From the NCBI RefSeq assembly GCF_004005475.1, contig NZ_RZTZ01000010.1, positions 90,055 through 154,054 of the forward strand: a DNA stretch of 64,000 nucleotides, given 5' to 3'. The translations under genes and the position numbers were made by a program. Below are positions 17,937-26,689 of the stretch, one piece after another; positions within the stretch are counted from its first letter, which is position 1; each line of letters begins with the position of its first letter. Under the pieces are notes generated by a model, which ran no database searches, was not told the DNA's origin, and saw only the letters and a list, made by a program, of their open reading frames with translations. Source of the DNA: Niallia taxi. Lineage in GTDB: Bacteria; Bacillota; Bacilli; Bacillales; Cytobacillaceae.

Positions 17937-18882
17937 ATCTATTTAATTTAGGTTCCATAAAGTCACTCAAACCTTTTCTGTCAGGGAGTCCATCATTGTC
18001 ACCTGGAGCCATTACTGCAAGAGCGCCGATTGCTGTTCCTCTTCTGACCGCTTCCTCCAGCGGTAACTCCTCCAACAATGCACTGGTCACACCAACAGCA
18101 AACCCATCTCCAGCACCAACTGTGTCAATGACTTTGTGAACCTTAAAACCTTCTGTATAGAATTTCTTATCCTCAGAACTAGTATAAGCCCCTTTTGGTC
18201 CAAGCTTAATGATTACGGTTTTTACACCAGCATCATGATAAAATTGAGCAATTCCTTCAGGAGTTTCTCTGCCCGTAAGCAGCCTTCCCTCTTCCATGCC
18301 AGGAAAGACAATATCAGCTAAAAAGGCAATGTCATTGATAACTGCCGCCATCTCTTTTTTATCTGGCCAGAGAGCAGGTCTAATATTAGGATCAAATGAA
18401 ATCGATACCCCTTGCGCTTTCGCCTTACGCGCCAATTCATAAACCATTTCCCTGCAGCTCGTTGATAATGCTGGAGGAATGCCTGTCAAATGGAGATGCT
18501 GAAAGTCTGTAAGAGACAATGAACTTATTGATTGAATATCCATTGTAGAAGCAGCAGAATTTTTTCTTAAAGCAAACACTTCTGGATCTCCGGCGGAAAC
18601 CTTTTGCTTCCATTGCATTCCTGTAGCGTGCTTATCGTCAAAGGTAACAAAACTCGTATCAATATCATTATTCTTCAGGAAGCTTTGAATACTTTTGCCG
18701 AAGGGATCATTCCCAAGCTTCGTAATATATGTGACATTATGGCCTAAACGAGCCATCCCGATTGAAAAGTTCACTTCTGCTCCTGCCACAAACCGAGCAA
18801 ACCTATCTGCCTCTTCCAAAAGCCCTTCAGACTCTGCCGCAAATAGGGCCATCGGTTCTCCCACAGTAACTATTCTGCTCAT
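17935..18882 (-). CDS. kdgK: 2-dehydro-3-deoxygluconokinase (PfkB family)
   Basis: 315 residues. The ribokinase/PfkB fold shows an N-terminal GAEVNFSIGMARLG substrate-binding stretch and the C-terminal signature DTVGAGDGFAVG containing the catalytic Asp. It phosphorylates 2-keto-3-deoxygluconate to KDPG in pectin or hexuronate breakdown. The start ATG at 18882 is preferred over a TTG four codons earlier, which touches the AAGGAGTTGA Shine-Dalgarno. It follows kdgT in the same operon. KDPG aldolase, normally encoded beside it, is not in this window. Confidence 0.9.
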   Translation of the reverse strand: MSRIVTVGEPMALFAAESEGLLEEADRFARFVAGAEVNFSIGMARLGHNVTYITKLGNDPFGKSIQSFLKNNDIDTSFVTFDDKHATGMQWKQKVSAGDPEVFALRKNSAASTMDIQSISSLSLTDFQHLHLTGIPPALSTSCREMVYELARKAKAQGVSISFDPNIRPALWPDKKEMAAVINDIAFLADIVFPGMEEGRLLTGRETPEGIAQFYHDAGVKTVIIKLGPKGAYTSSEDKKFYTEGFKVHKVIDTVGAGDGFAVGVTSALLEELPLEEAVRRGTAIGALAVMAPGDNDGLPDRKGLSDFMEPKLNR

Positions 18883-18926
18883 ACTAACAATCAACTCCTT
18901 CTATTAATATAGGAAGAATCTGCTCT

Positions 18927-19916
18927 TTAAAGCGCACGAGTATTTACGCCACTTCCACTATTCGTGTTGTTCTTTTTTTGCATATATTTATACCAAAAGG
19001 CAGTTAATATCGGAACTAAAATGGAGGTTACAATGACAGATGCTGCTACCAATGCTGTTGCAGACTGGGCAATTGGCATAAACTCCGGCTTCATACTTGC
19101 AATAATCATTGGATTGGCAACAGCAGCGCCAGCAGTACTTGAAGCAGCAATCCCCGCTGTTCCGTTTCCTCCCCCAATAAACTTGTCTGCAAGCATTAAT
19201 GGAATACCTGTAACAATAATAACGATAATGCCTAGCAAGACACCGGCAAAGCCTGTTTTCACAATTACGCCGAGATCAATCGTATTTCCTAAAGCAAATC
19301 CGAAGAATGGAATCATTGTATGTGTAGCCTTGCTGAAAAAACTTCTAAAATCAGAATCAAGATTTCCTAAAATAAAACCGATTAAAAATGGAAGCACTGC
19401 CCCAACAAATGCCTGCGGTTCAAACGCAATCCCAGTTGAACCAAGAATAAGCATTGTCACAAGCGGACCTGACTCAAGCGACATCAATACAAATGCACCG
19501 GCTTCCTCCTTTGTTCCATATTGCTGCATCATGGACGCATACAAACCACCGTTCGTCATATCCATCGCCGCAACAAGTGTCAAAATCGAAAATCCGGCGA
19601 AAAAGCCTGTCTGTACCCCACCCTCTGGCAAAAACGCTCCTGCCACAAGAGCAACAATCCACGCAACCACAATCTTTGTCACCAGCAGCGTTCCCGATTT
19701 TCGCAAAACAACTCCTGTCGATTTCAAATTAATTCCTGCACCCATGCAGAAGAACCAGACAGCAAGAATCGGGATTGTACCTGTCATCAGCCCATTCGTA
19801 AATGACCCGAAATACTCGCCAGATTTTGGTGCGAACGTATGAATAATAGCTCCTACAAACAGCGGAACCAGCATAAGGCCTCCTGGTATTCGCTCAATCG
19901 ACTTCATGATTTTCAT
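18927..19916 (-). CDS. kdgT: 2-keto-3-deoxygluconate permease
   Basis: 329 residues, about ten hydrophobic helices, matching the KdgT family in length and in its opening [37 protein letters not shown] stretch near residue 250 is typical. It is a secondary carrier for 2-keto-3-deoxygluconate at the cell membrane. Its ATG overlaps the stop codon of a small upstream ORF (ATGA). First annotated gene of the kdgT-kdgK operon; transcription starts about 300 bp upstream. Confidence 0.92.
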   Translation of the reverse strand: MKIMKSIERIPGGLMLVPLFVGAIIHTFAPKSGEYFGSFTNGLMTGTIPILAVWFFCMGAGINLKSTGVVLRKSGTLLVTKIVVAWIVALVAGAFLPEGGVQTGFFAGFSILTLVAAMDMTNGGLYASMMQQYGTKEEAGAFVLMSLESGPLVTMLILGSTGIAFEPQAFVGAVLPFLIGFILGNLDSDFRSFFSKATHTMIPFFGFALGNTIDLGVIVKTGFAGVLLGIIVIIVTGIPLMLADKFIGGGNGTAGIAASSTAGAAVANPMIIASMKPEFMPIAQSATALVAASVIVTSILVPILTAFWYKYMQKKNNTNSGSGVNTRAL

Positions 19917-20074
19917 ATTAGCATCCTTACCTTCCTATTTAGGTAATTTAAGCAATTGAAAAAGACGCTGCATCTGATATGTAGTAATTGAATTATGCCG
20001 CGTGTTAAAGACTTGCCCTTCAACACATCATCCAGTTCTTCATGCTCTTGTAAACAACTTAAACGATCACTCAT
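19913..20074 (-). CDS. Small ORF in the kdg leader (53 codons), possibly coupled to kdgT
   Basis: An open frame starting [20 protein letters not shown] and ending in a TGA that overlaps the ATG of kdgT. Its own ATG overlaps the stop of another small ORF (ATGAGTGA). No convincing Shine-Dalgarno precedes it, so translation would depend on coupling. I recognise no family. It may be a leader peptide or chance; the double 4-8 base overlap is the main support. Confidence 0.3.
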   Translation of the reverse strand: MSDRLSCLQEHEELDDVLKGKSLTRGIIQLLHIRCSVFFNCLNYLNRKVRMLI

Positions 20075-20156
20075 AGAAAAAACTTGCCCTAGTCATGCTG
20101 GCGTTCACTAATCCAACTAAGAATACGCTTACATATTTTCGAAAAACGAAAAGCAA
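20067..20156 (-). CDS. Possible leader peptide of the kdg operon (29 codons)
   Basis: A TTG start at 20156 follows a perfect AAAGGAGG (20161-20168), though only 4 bases away, which is short. The frame encodes a hydrophobic peptide (MLFVFRKYVSVFLVGLVNAS...) and stops inside the next ORF's start. The strong ribosome site far ahead of kdgT is otherwise unexplained. The cre site lies inside this frame. Confidence 0.35.
   Translation of the reverse strand: MLFVFRKYVSVFLVGLVNASMTRASFFYE
20120..20134 (-). promoter_or_regulatory. cre site (CcpA) in the kdg leader
   Basis: ATGTAAGCGTATTCT on the minus strand fits the consensus WTGNAANCGNWNNCW at every defined position. It lies about 80 bases after the promoter, a roadblock position for catabolite repression. 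Confidence 0.7.
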
Positions 20157-20183
20157 ATAACCTCCTTTCAACAATCTCATTAA

Positions 20184-20246
20184 CGTTCCACATCGTGGTA
20201 CGTTGTTCCATAAAATAATTATACCGCTTACATTTTTATAATTCAA
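20184..20246 (-). promoter_or_regulatory. kdgT-kdgK promoter with IclR-type operator
   Basis: On the minus strand TTGAAT (20241-20246), a 17-bp spacer and TATAAT (20218-20223) give a near-ideal sigma-A promoter. Right after it lies the imperfect palindrome GTTCCAC-ATC-GTGGTAC (20185-20201), with a further TTGTTCCA half site reaching 20210. It covers the expected start of transcription, as a repressor site would, and the size fits an IclR-family dimer. Confidence 0.75.
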
Positions 20247-20288
20247 TAATTTGGCAAAAGAAAAGGATATTTCGACAGAAAAAAACAA

Positions 20289-20700
20289 TATCTGTTTGAG
20301 AAGATATTGTTTTCTCCTATTATTATGTAAACCATTATTCTATAAACTAAGAAGCTAACATCTAGCCTTTAAACCTGGATGCCTAGTTTAAAAGTCTGCT
20401 GTATTTTTAATAGTCTCTTCACATAGACACCAGCCTAAAATACAGCATATAATTTTGCAGCGTTACGTGATATTGCGCTTTGAATCAAATTACCTGGAGT
20501 ATTTACGATTGTTTTGTAGTTGTAACAGTTAATGTGGATATTCACTGAATAATTAGGAGTTTAATCAATAGTTATCAACATTATGAGGTTTTTTAATAAC
20601 AAGTGTTAATACTTTCAGGTTTTATCCACAAGGTCTTTCCGTATAAACAAAATTCAAGGTTTACAGAAAGCGATTTATTGTCTATTCATAGCTATCATTA
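20289..20700. other. Non-coding region with inverted repeats
   Basis: No gene is visible. TAAACTA (20343-20349) pairs with TAGTTTA (20384-20390), and TGCTGTATTTT (20397-20407) pairs with AAAATACAGCA (20437-20447) around a 29-base loop that holds a smaller GTCT/AGAC pair. None has a T tract. The rest is AT-rich and unremarkable. Confidence 0.4.
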
Positions 20701-20702
20701 AA

Positions 20703-20744
20703 ACAAAAAATTCTGGATTTCTTTAGGGAAATCCAGAATTTTTC
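20703..20744 (-). terminator. Terminator of rlmCD
   Basis: ATTCTGGATTTC and GAAATCCAGAAT pair around a short loop, flanked by A and T runs, 13 bases after the rlmCD stop codon. It could work in both directions. Confidence 0.88.
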
Positions 20745-20756
20745 TAAGAGCTGATA

Positions 20757-22127
20757 TCACACTGATAATACTAACTGGGCCACAGCCTCTACATGCATTG
20801 TCTGCGGGAACATATCCACAGGCTGTACTTCAAGTGTTTTATAGCCTCCGTCTTCAAGAACGCGCAGGTCTCTTGCTAATGTTGCTGGGTTGCAGGAAAC
20901 ATATACGACTTTTTTTGGCTTCATGGCAATGATTGTTTGTAATAGGGCTTCATCACAGCCTTTTCTTGGCGGATCAACGACTAGAACGTCTGCTGTGTTT
21001 CCTTCTTTATACCAGTTGGGGATAACTTCTTCTGCTTTGCCGACAGCAAAATCCACATTGTGGATATCATTTAGGAGTGCATTTTTGCCAGCGTCTTCGA
21101 TTGCTTGTGGAACAATTTCTACTCCAAACACCTTTTTTGCTTTTTTCGCGAGGAACAGAGAAATCGTGCCGATACCGCAATAAGCATCAATAACGTTTTC
21201 TTCGCCTTGCAAATTAGCATACTCAAGTGCTTTATCATATAAAACCTTTGTCTGTTCTGGATTTACTTGATAGAAGGAGCGGGCTGAAATAGCGAACTTT
21301 ACATCTCCAATATAATCGGTAATTGTTTCTTGTCCCCATAACACATTTGTTATGTCACCCATAATGACATTTGTTTTTTTGTTATTCACATTGTGGATAA
21401 TTGATTTCAAACCGGAAATCTCTGCTGCAATTTCATCCACAACTTTATTTTTGTTCGTAATCTCGTTTGTTCTCGTAATAAGCACAATCATCATTTCACC
21501 TGTAACTAAACCACGGCGAACCATGATATGACGAAGCTCGCCTTTATGTCGCTCCTCATTGTATGCCTTTACTCCGTACTTTTGACAAATCTCTTTTACT
21601 TTTCTTACGACATCATCATTTTCTTCTTGTTGTATAAGGCAGGCTTCCATATTAATAATTTGGTGGCTGCGCTGTTGATAGAAACCGCCTATCAGACCGC
21701 CCTCCTGCTCGCCAATTGGCACCTGTGCCTTGTTACGATAGCGCCATGGCTCATTCATTCCGATTGTCGGGTGAACTACAGCATCAATTTTTCCGATTCT
21801 TTCAAGGACATCCTGAACATGCTTATGCTTCACAAGAAGCTGACCTTCATAGTTAAGATGCTGAAGCTGACAGCCTCCGCATTCTTTATAAATTGGACAT
21901 GGTGCTTCCACTCGATAAGGGCTTTTTTCCTGCAATTCAAGCAAACGGCCAAACCCAAAATTTTTATTAGTTTTCACCACTTTAACCTTCGCTTTTTCCC
22001 CTGGAAGTCCATTGGGGATAAACAGTGGATAACCTTCAACCTTCGCTACGCCAGAACCTTCATGTGTCAAATCTTCAAATACTATATCTAATATATCGTT
22101 CTTTTGAACGGGCAATGTTCTGCTCAT
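20757..22127 (-). CDS. rlmCD: 23S rRNA (uracil-5-)-methyltransferase RlmCD
   Basis: 456 residues. A TRAM RNA-binding domain (about 5-65) precedes the iron-sulphur cluster cysteines in [15 protein letters not shown], and then the SAM-dependent methyltransferase domain. Motifs include [13 protein letters not shown] (SAM site), [11 protein letters not shown] and the catalytic cysteine in [13 protein letters not shown]. subtilis YefA/RlmCD methylates U747 and U1939 of 23S rRNA. It lies downstream of dgkB, the same order as in B. subtilis. Confidence 0.93.
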   Translation of the reverse strand: MSRTLPVQKNDILDIVFEDLTHEGSGVAKVEGYPLFIPNGLPGEKAKVKVVKTNKNFGFGRLLELQEKSPYRVEAPCPIYKECGGCQLQHLNYEGQLLVKHKHVQDVLERIGKIDAVVHPTIGMNEPWRYRNKAQVPIGEQEGGLIGGFYQQRSHQIINMEACLIQQEENDDVVRKVKEICQKYGVKAYNEERHKGELRHIMVRRGLVTGEMMIVLITRTNEITNKNKVVDEIAAEISGLKSIIHNVNNKKTNVIMGDITNVLWGQETITDYIGDVKFAISARSFYQVNPEQTKVLYDKALEYANLQGEENVIDAYCGIGTISLFLAKKAKKVFGVEIVPQAIEDAGKNALLNDIHNVDFAVGKAEEVIPNWYKEGNTADVLVVDPPRKGCDEALLQTIIAMKPKKVVYVSCNPATLARDLRVLEDGGYKTLEVQPVDMFPQTMHVEAVAQLVLSV

Positions 22128-22279
22128 TGTCTACTTCCTTTGCTACATGTTATCTATTTTTGAAAAGTATACCGAACAAAATTGTATCATACTTTTCCTG
22201 TTATCTATAATCCTTGTTGGTTTTTTAAAGTTTGAAAACAATGGAAATAAGGGGCTTTTATGGGGATTTGGAGTGGTGG

Positions 22280-22305
22280 ATAGAGTGAGTCCGCACTCAC
22301 TCTAT
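22280..22305. other. Orphan perfect hairpin after dgkB
   Basis: ATAGAGTGAGT and ACTCACTCTAT form an 11-bp stem with a 4-base loop, 4 bases after the dgkB stop codon. There is no T tract on either strand, so it is not a standard terminator; it may stabilise the dgkB mRNA end. Confidence 0.6.
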
Positions 22306-22309
22306 ATCT

Positions 22310-23248
22310 TTACTCTGCTGTTAGTGTCTCTTCTTTAGGGCGATCTTCGTCGCGGATTTGGTCAATCGGAACAAACACCTCAAAATGTCTGTATAAATTA
22401 ACAAATTCTGCTGGAAGCACCCCACCGAATTCACCATCAAGGTTCAGCTGTACCTTCTCTTCTGATGTTATCTTAATACGGTTTGCACTTACATAAATAA
22501 CATTCGGGTCATTAATATGCTCACCGCGAAGCGCCAATGTGGCAATACGGATAAAGTCTGCTAGGTTGGCTTTTTTTAGGATAAGCAAGGAAAATAGACC
22601 GTCATTGATCGAAGCACCTGGCGCAAGCTTTTCAAATCCTCCGACAGAGTTTGTCAGACCAATTAAAAACAGCATGACTTCCCCTTCGAATAGCTTTCCG
22701 TCATATTCTATCTTTACTTTAGTAGCTTTAATAAAAGGCAGCTTTTCCATACCTTTCAAATAATACGCAAGCTGTCCAAGCATTGTTTTCAACTTGCTCG
22801 GCACTTCATACGAAAGCTCCGTCAAATTGCCTCCGCCGCCAATATTGATAAAGTATTTGTCTTCATTTATCCGTCCAATATCGACAGGGATTGTGTCGCC
22901 TTTAGCAATTATATCCGCGGCAGCTTCAATGTCTCGCGGGATGTGCAAGGCTCTTGCAAAGTCATTAGTTGTACCAACTGGGATAATTCCAAGCTTCGGC
23001 CGGTAGTCCTGTTCTGCTAGTCCATTAACTACTTCATTAATTGTGCCGTCTCCGCCAGCTGCAACAACAAGATCATATCTTCTTTCAATTGCAATCCTCG
23101 CAGCCTTTGTGGCATCCTCTGGACCCGTCGTAGCATGACAGGATGTTTCATACCCAGCATTCTCAAGTTTTTTCAGCACCTCCGGCAAATGCTTTTTAAA
23201 AGCTTCCCGGCCTGATGTTGGATTATATATAATTCTTGCCCTTTTCAT
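22310..23248 (-). CDS. dgkB: Diacylglycerol kinase DgkB
   Basis: 312 residues from the chosen start MKRARIIYNPTSG. It has the lipid/diacylglycerol kinase catalytic domain with the nucleotide motif VVAAGGDGTINEVVNG and the GTTNDFARAL segment. It phosphorylates diacylglycerol released during lipoteichoic acid synthesis and returns it to the phospholipid pool. Two Met codons lie just upstream (MMG), and the Shine-Dalgarno-like GGATGATG overlaps them, so the internal Met is preferred. Its next neighbour, rlmCD, starts about 180 bp downstream. Confidence 0.92.
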   Translation of the reverse strand: MKRARIIYNPTSGREAFKKHLPEVLKKLENAGYETSCHATTGPEDATKAARIAIERRYDLVVAAGGDGTINEVVNGLAEQDYRPKLGIIPVGTTNDFARALHIPRDIEAAADIIAKGDTIPVDIGRINEDKYFINIGGGGNLTELSYEVPSKLKTMLGQLAYYLKGMEKLPFIKATKVKIEYDGKLFEGEVMLFLIGLTNSVGGFEKLAPGASINDGLFSLLILKKANLADFIRIATLALRGEHINDPNVIYVSANRIKITSEEKVQLNLDGEFGGVLPAEFVNLYRHFEVFVPIDQIRDEDRPKEETLTAE

Positions 23249-23452
23249 ACCCATCATCCTATTTCATAATTTCATGGCTTGTTTTCTATCATCTAACATC
23301 ATATACGAAAACTACTTCTTTAGGCAATATTTAGTATACTGCCAACTGCTCTGTAAAAAAATTTAGAATTCTGCTATCAATTATACCCAAATAACTAATA
23401 TCCCAACCCCACTAGACATCCTATAGAAATTAAACAAACGTTTGATTAAAAC

Positions 23453-24388
23453 TTACTTTTTATCGTTCAGCTGTAACAGCGCACTATTAAAAACATAGAT
23501 ATGATGGTCGGCTTTTCCCTTTTTATAATTGCCATTATAAGTAGTATCGTCTTCTGTTGATTCATACTCATCAGTGTCTTCCGCTTCCTTCACAAAGCTC
23601 CAATTCTGATTCTCTCCATTTTCCACCTGAGTATTCTCCACAGAAACCATTACATTGTTCGTCTCTTGTATATCTATATCAAGCTCACCGGCACCAGACA
23701 CTTTCCAATCGCTTTTCAATCCGCGTGGATTAATGGATAGATTGCTATTAAGATTAATAATTTCTAATTGAACATCTGTAGGTACAAGCAAGGTAGCATC
23801 CATATTGGAATAATCAGAGTAGAACGTCGATGTTTGATACGGTCGCTCTTTCACCCTTATATACAGTGTATCTCCTTTATGTGAAGTGGTGACATAATCC
23901 TCCAGTTTAGCTATTTTTTCTAATGAACTATCCTGTCTGTATGTACCAAACAAGGAGACGTTTCTTTCATTCGTACCATCTACTTTAAGTTGCCCTATTC
24001 CGTCTCCCTCCACAACAACTCTATTGATATCATTGCTGATATTCTGTTCATATGCAGGAAGGTCCAGCGTTCTTTCTTCCTTCTTAATTTCATCCTGAAT
24101 CAAGTCAATGAAGCCTGACGTCTGAAGAAACACCATTAAAATTCCGGCTGTACCCAATATGCCGACGATAAGAATACTAAATATGTCAAAATTCAGATAA
24201 GGTTTCTCCTGCTTGCTTAGAAATAGATACAGCAGTATTTCTAAACCAAGCACTACAAGAATAACTGGCCACCAAAGCTTTAAAGCAGTTGTAATATCCC
24301 ACTCTAAGATTTGCGATAGTAACAGGAATACACCAAGAAGCAATAGTGATAATCCCATCGAAAATGTTCCTACTCTCCAAGTCCTCAT
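23453..24388 (-). CDS. LiaF/DUF4097-like membrane protein of the ECF operon
   Basis: 311 residues. Three predicted membrane helices lie in the first 105 residues (about 8-28, 35-55, 68-90), arranged as in LiaI/LiaF-type proteins. A long outer or soluble beta-rich region follows, of the kind seen in DUF4097 proteins, with an acidic Glu/Asp/Thr stretch near residue 280. It is the last gene of the operon headed by the ECF sigma factor. The LiaF likeness and the location suggest a part in envelope-stress sensing or response, but no function is shown. The end of transcription is not marked by a clear terminator. Confidence 0.6.
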   Translation of the reverse strand: MRTWRVGTFSMGLSLLLLGVFLLLSQILEWDITTALKLWWPVILVVLGLEILLYLFLSKQEKPYLNFDIFSILIVGILGTAGILMVFLQTSGFIDLIQDEIKKEERTLDLPAYEQNISNDINRVVVEGDGIGQLKVDGTNERNVSLFGTYRQDSSLEKIAKLEDYVTTSHKGDTLYIRVKERPYQTSTFYSDYSNMDATLLVPTDVQLEIINLNSNLSINPRGLKSDWKVSGAGELDIDIQETNNVMVSVENTQVENGENQNWSFVKEAEDTDEYESTEDDTTYNGNYKKGKADHHIYVFNSALLQLNDKK

Positions 24389-24421
24389 TCCGTATTTCTC
24401 CTCCCTTAATTAAGTTAGATC

Positions 24422-25513
24422 TTACTGTCTATTATCTGTCTTTATCTTATTCTTATTGCCAGCAAGCACTCGCAAACCGCCGAAAATAAGGACGATGCAG
24501 ACAACACCTGTTTGGAAGTAATGATAGAACAAAAATTGCAAGTCAATGCCAAGTAACAGCTGCAGTCTTGTTGAAAAGACTGGAAGCAGGATATTGACTG
24601 TCATATAGTAGAAGCCTACAAGGAGAAGGCCAATTCCGACCCATTTTTGATAGTTTGTTAAATAAGCTATCACTGGTGTATCTTCCAGCTCTGCTTCGCC
24701 TATTCTCGAAGCTTTCTGAAGTCCATCGAAAAAGCTGTAAAACCAAATTATCGGTATTAAAAACAAGAAAATACCTAAGTAAAGCTCATTAATTAAGAAG
24801 ATTGCAAATAGGAAGGCAGCCATTAATTGCAGACCTCTTTGCTGCAAGCCTAAGTATAAATGGCCTGCCCCTGGAAAAATGGAAAGGAATGTGGCAATGA
24901 TTTTGCTTTTTTTCCCGTCTTCTCGATTTTGTTCAAAGTCTTGGAATATGGTCTGGTCAACAAGCTCCTCGCCATTCTGCTTTTTAACAAACTGCTGCAT
25001 AACATCAAAAAATCCATATACCCAAATAACCGGAAGGATAGCCAGAAACAGCAGGAACTCTCCTGCTCCAGTTAGGAATGACACAAATAAAACCATGATA
25101 ATTAACCCCAAGAAAGTGGATAACAGTGTTATACCGCGGTACATCAAGCCTAATTGTATATGTCCTAAACCAGGAATAAAGGATAGGACTATTGTATAGA
25201 AGCGCTGTGATTCAATTGTATTTACAAGCACTGTTTTGTCTTCCTGACCACCTGGCAGTACTTGTCTTTTAAAATACCTGCTTGTGGTTATAAAAGTATC
25301 CAGAATGCTGATGCAATAAATTAGTAGCCCTATAAAAACAAGCACGATAACAATTTCATCCATATATCCTGCCATGCTTAGCAGCAATATGGAAAATACA
25401 GCAAGTCCGAACACGGCAGCACCGTATAAAGAGCCTCTTATCCGCTTACCGATATAAAATAATCCACCTCCTGGAAAGAAAGCTAAAATAAATGCGACGA
25501 TCGGGTTTTTCAT
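24422..25513 (-). CDS. Multi-TM2-type membrane protein with triplicated motif
   Basis: 363 residues with about ten hydrophobic helices. The pattern F-x-PG-x-G-x(3)-G-x(3)-RG occurs three times: AFFPGGGLFYIGKRIRG (about 13), SFIPGLGHIQLGLMYRG (about 113) and SIFPGAGHLYLGLQQRG (about 213). Each is followed by two helices. This fits NCBI's multi-TM2 domain proteins of Bacilli, whose role is unknown. Its ATG overlaps the anti-sigma stop codon by 4 bases, so it is coupled to the sigma/anti-sigma pair and may help sense membrane state. Function not assigned. Confidence 0.7.
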   Translation of the reverse strand: MKNPIVAFILAFFPGGGLFYIGKRIRGSLYGAAVFGLAVFSILLLSMAGYMDEIVIVLVFIGLLIYCISILDTFITTSRYFKRQVLPGGQEDKTVLVNTIESQRFYTIVLSFIPGLGHIQLGLMYRGITLLSTFLGLIIMVLFVSFLTGAGEFLLFLAILPVIWVYGFFDVMQQFVKKQNGEELVDQTIFQDFEQNREDGKKSKIIATFLSIFPGAGHLYLGLQQRGLQLMAAFLFAIFLINELYLGIFLFLIPIIWFYSFFDGLQKASRIGEAELEDTPVIAYLTNYQKWVGIGLLLVGFYYMTVNILLPVFSTRLQLLLGIDLQFLFYHYFQTGVVCIVLIFGGLRVLAGNKNKIKTDNRQ

Positions 25514-25992
25514 TTTTTCTTTTCCTCCTTCGTACTTCCATCAAATGTATCGAGCCAAGAAAATGTCTTGTTAACAAAGCCTACTTTTACTTCTTCCTGT
25601 TTCATTGGCATTTCCGCCTTTTGGATGCTTTCCGTATGTTTGATAATCGATTGGAAAACACCAGTCGACATCAAAACCAGCGTTATGCTGGCAGCAAGTG
25701 CGTAGTGAAAGACAGAGGATTGGTAAAATGATTTTTTCTTTTTCGGTTGTAAAACAGGAATATCTGCTGCTTCTTCCTTTTCTTCTGAAATCTTCAGCAT
25801 GATTTGATCTGTAAATGCTGCCACATCTGATATGGACGGAAGCTCAGCTTCTTCTACTTCAACTGCTTGAACGTATAAATCAAGGCACTGATCACACCCA
25901 TAAAGATGGTCTTCCATTTGTGTTCGTTTGCCTTCATCAAGCTCGTCCTTTGCGTATTCTAGCCATTGTTCAAAAGAATAGTGCTGTATCAC
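25510..25992 (-). CDS. Anti-sigma factor with N-terminal zinc-finger (zf-HC2) and one membrane helix
   Basis: 160 residues from a GTG start chosen behind GAAGGAGG. The HxxxCxxC zinc site (H29, C33, C36) marks the ZAS-type anti-sigma domain that holds an ECF sigma factor inactive. One membrane helix lies at about 95-115, followed by a short extracytoplasmic tail. The GTG overlaps the sigma stop codon (GTGA), the usual stoichiometric coupling. Regulated proteolysis or signal binding outside the membrane would release the sigma factor; which applies is not known. Confidence 0.88.
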   Translation of the reverse strand: MIQHYSFEQWLEYAKDELDEGKRTQMEDHLYGCDQCLDLYVQAVEVEEAELPSISDVAAFTDQIMLKISEEKEEAADIPVLQPKKKKSFYQSSVFHYALAASITLVLMSTGVFQSIIKHTESIQKAEMPMKQEEVKVGFVNKTFSWLDTFDGSTKEEKKK

Positions 25993-26558
25993 AAAAAATC
26001 CTCCTCCTTCCAATGCTTCTTCAACCAAATCCTTGCGCGGTACAGTTTTGTTTCAATTGTCTTAACTTGAACATTTTGCTCTTCAGCCAATTGCTGGTAG
26101 CTCTTCTCTGCAATATAGTAACCGTATATAACATCGCGATAGTTGTCAGGAATATCATTAAGCTTTTCCCTTAACAGCTTGCGCTGCTGCCTTATTAAGA
26201 CCTCTGCCACTACATTGTCCTTTTTCCCTGTATCAAGCTCAATCTGTTCTGTGATGTCTTCTTTCCTTCTTTGCTGTTTTCGCTTAACATCAATCGAATG
26301 ATTGACTGCTATTCTCGTTATCCAAGTTTTAAACCCTTGGTTTTCATATTTGGGGAGAGAGTAATAAATTTTGAGGAACACTTCTTGTGCAGCATCTTCC
26401 GCTTCCTTTTGATCCTTAAGAACGCTGTAAATGGTACGAAATATATCCTGGCGATATTTCTCAACTAGCAACCGAAATGCATCATCATCTCCAAGCTTGA
26501 CTAGTTCAATCAATTCTTGATCTGCTATTATTCTCTCCCCCCTTCTAAACAACTTCAT
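25989..26558 (-). CDS. ECF-family RNA polymerase sigma factor
   Basis: 189 residues. Region 2 (about 25-95) includes the -10 recognition stretch DAAQEVFLKIYYSLPKYENQ and TWITRIAVNHSID; region 4 (about 130-185) includes YQQLAEEQNVQVKTIETKLYRAR, the -35 helix-turn-helix. It is paired with an overlapping zinc-finger anti-sigma gene. The only usual start, ATG at 26558, has no Shine-Dalgarno, while a strong AGAAGGGGGGAG lies inside codons 5-9 with no ATG, GTG or TTG at a fitting distance after it, so the start is odd. A possible target promoter with perfect ECF boxes lies in the divergent gap (26690-26715). Confidence 0.9.
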   Translation of the reverse strand: MKLFRRGERIIADQELIELVKLGDDDAFRLLVEKYRQDIFRTIYSVLKDQKEAEDAAQEVFLKIYYSLPKYENQGFKTWITRIAVNHSIDVKRKQQRRKEDITEQIELDTGKKDNVVAEVLIRQQRKLLREKLNDIPDNYRDVIYGYYIAEKSYQQLAEEQNVQVKTIETKLYRARIWLKKHWKEEDFL

Positions 26559-26689
26559 ATAATAGACGTTATTAAATACTCAACCCCTACACCAATGTTT
26601 TATTTTTTTCAAATAATATTATGTTACTGAAATAAACACTTTTTTATAGTACCATTTTTCGCTGCTGTTATTAGAAGTTTTTTTAACAA

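Noticed and set aside
18964..19842. 292-codon open frame antisense to kdgT
   Set aside because: It mirrors the complete, family-matching kdgT frame; the translation is low-complexity (Pro, Ala, Thr, Ser rich) and has no ribosome site.
21528..22091. 187-codon open frame antisense to rlmCD
   Set aside because: Lies wholly over a full-length enzyme with all motifs; no Shine-Dalgarno and no recognisable domain.
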